A stretch of DNA of 64,000 bases from Agelaius tricolor (taxonomy: Eukaryota; Chordata; Aves; Passeriformes; Icteridae), in the NCBI GenBank assembly GCA_023055355.1, contig JALJCS010000054.1:2567737-2631736 (forward strand). The letters are read 5' to 3'. Position numbers and translations under genes: made by a program. The stretch's first letter is position 1, and each line of letters opens with the position of its first letter. Under the pieces are notes generated by a model that made no database searches, had not been told where the DNA came from, and saw nothing but the letters and a program-made list of their open reading frames with translations. Shown one piece after another: positions 60,030 to 64,000 of the stretch.

Positions 60030-61120
60030 AAAAGAAAAAAACGTGGGTTTTTTTTTCCTTCGCTGTTGTATTCGTTGGTGGTTCGTTATATGGTGTGTTG
60101 TTTTATTTCTTGGTCTTATTACCTCTGTGTAAATAGTTTTTTTGAGTGAAGCTCACTTTCTGGATGGGTTGGTTTGTGTTTGAGGTAGGATAAATTTCAA
60201 GAGGTTTCTTTCCTAGACTTCTGATAGGTATTCCTGGGATTTTGGTTTTGTTTACTGTGTGTATCAACAGAGAGATTTGGTAGGGCCAGCTGGGCTGCTG
60301 GAGTTTTGGGTGTTAATTTATGAGATGGCTTTTGTTCAATGCAGTTTTGAATTGGTGAAAGGGTTTTTAATGTAGTGGTTTTAAGGCGGTCTTTAAGAAT
60401 TGTTTGTATCGTTTCACGTTGTTTGTAGTTGGTGTACGATCAGAGATATGGTGGAACTTCTTGAACGTTCTGGTTTTAGCGTTCCTAAGTTCCGATTTCT
60501 TTCTGCTTTGCTGTTTTGTTTCTGGTTTTCTTTTGGGGGACAGGGGCATTTGTAGACGGTGGGTTTCTAGAGGCAATGTGTCTTTCAATTTGGGTAGTGA
60601 TATTTTTTAGTATTTTAATAGTTTCGATTTTTTTTATTTTCATGCTTTTAATGAGTTGTTTTAAAATTTGGAAGATAACCTTTCTAGATGATTGGTTATT
60701 ATTTGTGAGTTAGCCTCAAGGTAGAGCTTTGGGGGCTTTTTTTAGTAATGTTTAGGGTCAGTTGTAGGGTTTTGAGTTTAGTGAGTTGGTTGGATTTAAT
60801 TTTTCATGGGTGTTTGTTTTGACTAGCAGTTCTGTCATTTTCCATGTGTATCTGAGTTTTTTGGGGTTTTGAGCCATTGGTTTAGGAGGAAGTTTATGAT
60901 GAGAATGTACGGAGCTTTTGGGCTAGTTATAGTGGGATTTCAATTGTCTTGACAGTTCGGTTGATTTGAGTTTTTCTTAGGGTTAAATGTTGTGGGGTCT
61001 TTGTTCTGTTAGTCCTAGAAATAGGTTTGGTTTGGATACGCTGCGATGGGATGAGCGTGGGCTGCGTACCGGTGCTGCCGAAGGTGCGGTATTTGTGTGG
61101 TTCTGATGCGTTGGGTTAAT
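60030..61120. repeat. G/T-rich, C-poor module segment (copy B)
   Basis: T- and G-dominated plus strand. It is alignable with 53.5-54.6 kb: 'gagttag' at 60717 and 'agggtcagt' at 60754 correspond to 54251 and 54297, with similar text on both sides. Copy B carries fewer CpGs than copy A. Confidence 0.7.
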
Positions 61121-63160
61121 GAATTGATACGGTCTAATATAGAGATTAATTAAAGTAGAAATAAATATCAATATAAAAACAAATATAAAATGATAGTGGT
61201 AAACATAAATATAGAAAACAAATAGATAAACACATAAAACTATACTATATAGTATATTATTGTAACAGATGCTAATCTATAGAAATGATAGTCTATTATA
61301 CATGTATACAAAGATATATAAAGATCGGTTGTAAATATAAAACTATTTAGATAGAGTTAAAAGGAATTGGGGATTTTTTGGGATTTTTTTATTAGGTTAT
61401 AGGCTGGGGGTTTTTTTCTAGATAGAAATAATATAAAAATAAAAATCCAGATCTCCAAATATATAACGCGTATACCGATCTCTCTAAATATTGAATATAA
61501 AGAAATAGAAGTAAAAGAATATCTAGGATATAAAAATACTATATATCTATTATTCTATTAAAAGGTATTCTCTCTAGTATGTATAATACCTACAAATGTA
61601 ATAAATAAAAATTATAAAAGTAAATGTGAAGAGAATGATGAAAAATGAGATGATTTTTAGAGTTTTAAATATGGTTTAGATAAAGGGGTGTCTTTGGTTT
61701 TTGTTTGGTTAGAGGCAGGGGTTTTATTTGAAATAATAGAAGTATTATAGAAATGTGAATCTTAAGATAGAAATCTATCATAAGTCTAGAAAGAGAAATG
61801 ACGAAACTATGGATAGAAATTGAAATCTAAATCTATGTCAGTAATATGAAGAGTTGTAGTATAGAATAGAAATGACCTTATGTGGCAGTATAAATGAGAA
61901 ATGGGAATAGAAATAGAAGAAGATGTAAATATAGTTGGAAAGAAAGGGAATTTTTTGGCTTTTGTTTGAGTAGAGGCAGGGGTTTTATTTGAAATAATAC
62001 AAGTGTTCCAGAAGTGAAAATCTGAACGCAGAAATAGATAATCAATGAATCAAAATACGTATAAAAATATAGAAGTAAGTCCTCGGAATAGATGTAATGT
62101 AGAATATCAATTGATTTATAAATTGACATTGATAAAGAGAAATGGATCAGTAAGCAATACACATTATAAATAGAAATGTGACTATCAATAGGAAAACCTA
62201 GGGGTAAAATCTATTCAAATATTGTCTAAAAGAAAGGGTTGGGGTTTTTTGGGTTCTTCTTGGGTTAGAGGCAGGGTTTTTATTTGAAATAATATGAATA
62301 TAGATATTACTCTTACCTGTTTCTAAATATTGAGATAGATAATCAAGATATAAATATAAAACCTAAGGAAATAGAAATAATAGGAAGGGATGTAATATAG
62401 AATACAAATAAGAGTATACATTGATATACAGTTTAAATGTAAATCTGAACATGAACCTGAAAAATACAATTTTAAAAAAGATTGAAATAGAGTTGAAAAG
62501 AAAGGGGTTCTTTTTGGCTTGAATTTGGGTAGAGGCAGGGGTTTTATTTTAAATAATGGAAGAGTTACAGAAGTAAAAATCCTAACACAGAAATACCGAT
62601 TAAATATAGAAAGATATGAATAAAAAGATGTCAATAAATAGAAGAAATAGGAACAGATGTAAAATAGAATATAAACTTATAAAAAATCGGAAATTATAAA
62701 TGTAAAAATAAACATTACACATCAATATACATTTGAAATGTAAATGTGGATATAAAGATGAAAAAAAAAATTTTTTTACAAATTTAAATGCAGTCGCAAT
62801 TAAAGGGGGTTCTTTTTGGCTTTTATCCGGGTAGGGGCAGGGGAATTATTTTAAATAATGTAAGCGTTACAAAAGCAAAAATCCTAACAAATATATACTT
62901 ACTCTGTAAAAATATGTATAAAAATAGAGAAATAAATTTAAGTACTAGGGAGAGATGTAATATAGAATAGAAATTTATTTATAAATAGAAATGTATAAAT
63001 ATACATCAATACGCATTATAAATAGAAAGGTGAATATTAATATGAAAAACTATTTTTAAAAATATTTACATATTTTTTAAAAGAAATTGTTGGGTTTGGG
63101 TTTGGTTTGGTGTTTTTGTTTTTTTTTTTTTTTATCCTATTAGGTTAGAGGCAGGAGGAT
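61120..63160. repeat. A/T-rich tandem array (copy B)
   Basis: At least seven diverged monomers. Core starts are at 61401, 61711, 61972, 62267, 62531, 62833 and 63147, giving spacings of 310, 261, 295, 264, 302 and 314 bp. The shared core reads like 'agaggcaggggttttat' followed by 'ttgaaataat'. Between cores the monomers are A-rich text of 'atagaaat' type. Short frames here are meaningless. Confidence 0.85.
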
Positions 63161-63199
63161 TTTTTTCTTCTTCCTGGTTGTTTTGGGGCATTTATCTCA

Positions 63200-63500
63200 G
63201 AGCAGCTTCTGGGGGGGATCGCCCCTGTTCTTTTTTGCGGCCTTGGCCGCCCGCAGGCCCAAGGCGCGCGGCGCCCCCGGCTGGGGTGGGCGGCAGTGCT
63301 GCCGCCTTGTGGGCAGAGCGCGGTACTGCAGCCCGGCGCCGCCAGGCAGCCCTCTTGGGCGTGGCGCGTGGCGGAGTTTGTTTGACCTTCTCAAAAGGGC
63401 GGAAGAACGGAGGGCCCCCGGCGGTGTGTCTATGCGGACTGCCTGCACGGAACACCGATGCCGGCGCGGCCCCGACGAGCTTTTCTGTGGCGTTTCAATT
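63200..63500. repeat. GC cassette (copy B)
   Basis: Matches 55683-55970. Bases 63241-63391 are identical to 55713-55863 as far as I can read (151 bp). Downstream, a small deletion removes the ATGGCGGC core present in copy A, after which similarity resumes ('gcggtgtgtctatgcggact') to about 63490. Confidence 0.9.
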
Positions 63501-63599
63501 GCGATGATGGCATTCCGGTTCGCCTGCAGGGTTCGGCGTCGCGGGAAATCGTTTCTAGGGCTCGAGGTGGGTGTCGGCAGTTTGATCAGGCAGCTGGCA

Positions 63600-63693
63600 A
63601 AACGGCTACGCCTTGGGGTCTTTCCAAGGGGCGCTGGGGGCGTGGCCGGGGCGGGGCGCCGTGTCGACGAGGTGACGTCATTCGGCGGCACTC
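63600..63693. promoter_or_regulatory. GC-box / CRE promoter-like segment
   Basis: Contains 'ggccggggcggggcgcc' (GC box), TGACGTCA at 63673-63680 and 'ccaaggggcgct' at 63624-63635, which resembles a CTCF core. It may be a promoter; no downstream first exon is identified before the window ends. Confidence 0.45.
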
Positions 63694-63807
63694 TGCCTGC
63701 AGTGCGCCCATGCAGACGGCAGGGGGCGCAGTGCCCGTAGTGCGCCCATGCAGACGGCAAAGGGCGCTGTGCCTGCAGTGCGCCCATGAAGACGGCAAGG
63801 GGCGCTG
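63694..63807 (+). repeat. Three 38-bp tandem repeats with CTCF-like cores
   Basis: Units at 63694-63731, 63732-63769 and 63770-63807, exactly 38 bp each, differing at a few positions. Each holds a 'gacggcaRRGGGCGC' core. The first (CAGGGGGCGC at 63720-63729) fits the CTCF consensus YAGRKGGCRS at all ten positions; the other two differ at one. All are in the same orientation. Confidence 0.85.
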
Positions 63808-64000
63808 TATACATAGAGTATTAAGTATAAACTATCTAGAAGAAGAAATAAAAGCTCTATGTCACCTGCAGCTGTAGAAAATTTCAGGCTCCCATGGAGG
63901 AAATAGTTTTCCTAAAATCATTACCGTTTTGGGGTTTTTTGCACTCCCCGGTAGCCTGAACGTTTCTACTACTGCTTTTTTATCCTAAAGCCAGAATGGA
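63808..64000. other. Unassigned window end
   Basis: A/T-rich sequence with 'gaaataaaagc' at about 63844. No gene recognised; the window stops here. Confidence 0.5.

Noticed and set aside
60030..63160. tRNA, rRNA or spacer sequence in the T/G- and A/T-rich blocks
   Set aside because: No box A/B promoter elements, cloverleaf or rRNA motif could be found; the structure is tandem-repeat in nature.
53480..63810. Composite module as a complete endogenous retrovirus with LTRs
   Set aside because: The two GC cassettes could resemble LTRs 7.5 kb apart, but no gag/pol/env homology, primer-binding site or TG...CA ends were seen between them, and CR1 and unique sequence occupy the interior.
1..64000. 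CRISPR array, bacterial insertion sequence or prophage
   Set aside because: No short direct repeats with unique spacers and no transposase or phage frames; gene structure and repeats are vertebrate.

Overview
The window is vertebrate nuclear DNA, almost certainly from a bird. The evidence is about thirty 5'-truncated copies of the avian CR1 retrotransposon 3' end, on both strands. Two LTR fragments also resemble avian, probably neoavian or passerine, endogenous retrovirus LTRs, though I match those from memory only. No bacterial-style operons, ribosome binding sites or CRISPR arrays are present.

One protein-coding gene can be named with confidence. The minus strand at 12213-12451 carries the first coding exon of ATRN (attractin): a signal peptide, one EGF-like module and a phase-2 splice donor. 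A CpG-island promoter with a consensus CRE lies just upstream of it at about 12452-12660. Bases 1-12212 are therefore ATRN intron 1. Its promoter-proximal 1.5 kb is very C-rich on the plus strand, so the RNA-like strand is G-rich.

From 12.7 to about 47.9 kb the sequence looks intergenic. It holds CR1 fragments, two LTR fragments, homopolymer runs and a TGAAA-type degenerate repeat, and I can support no coding exon there.

From about 48 kb to the end the character changes. CR1 becomes rare and CpG-rich blocks alternate with very unusual low-complexity DNA. There is a GC minisatellite (48.06-48.33 kb), a promoter-like CpG block with NRF1-type palindromes (49.4-50.15 kb) and a 25-bp minisatellite (49.67-49.77 kb). 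A composite module then occurs twice, roughly at 53.5-56.5 kb and 60.0-63.8 kb. Each copy runs in the order: a G/T-rich, C-poor stretch; an A/T-rich array with a 260-325 bp period; and a GC cassette. The cassettes share 151 bp without a mismatch although the arrays are strongly diverged. In the first copy the GC part is tandemly repeated every 297 bp with YY1-like sites in both orientations. In the second it ends in three exact-length 38-bp repeats carrying CTCF-like cores. A stretch bounded by good splice sites (57979-58176) and a strong donor at 56958/56959 suggest an unannotated spliced, possibly noncoding, transcript between the two modules. This 53-64 kb composite is the part most likely to be undescribed. 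Its function, if any, is unknown.
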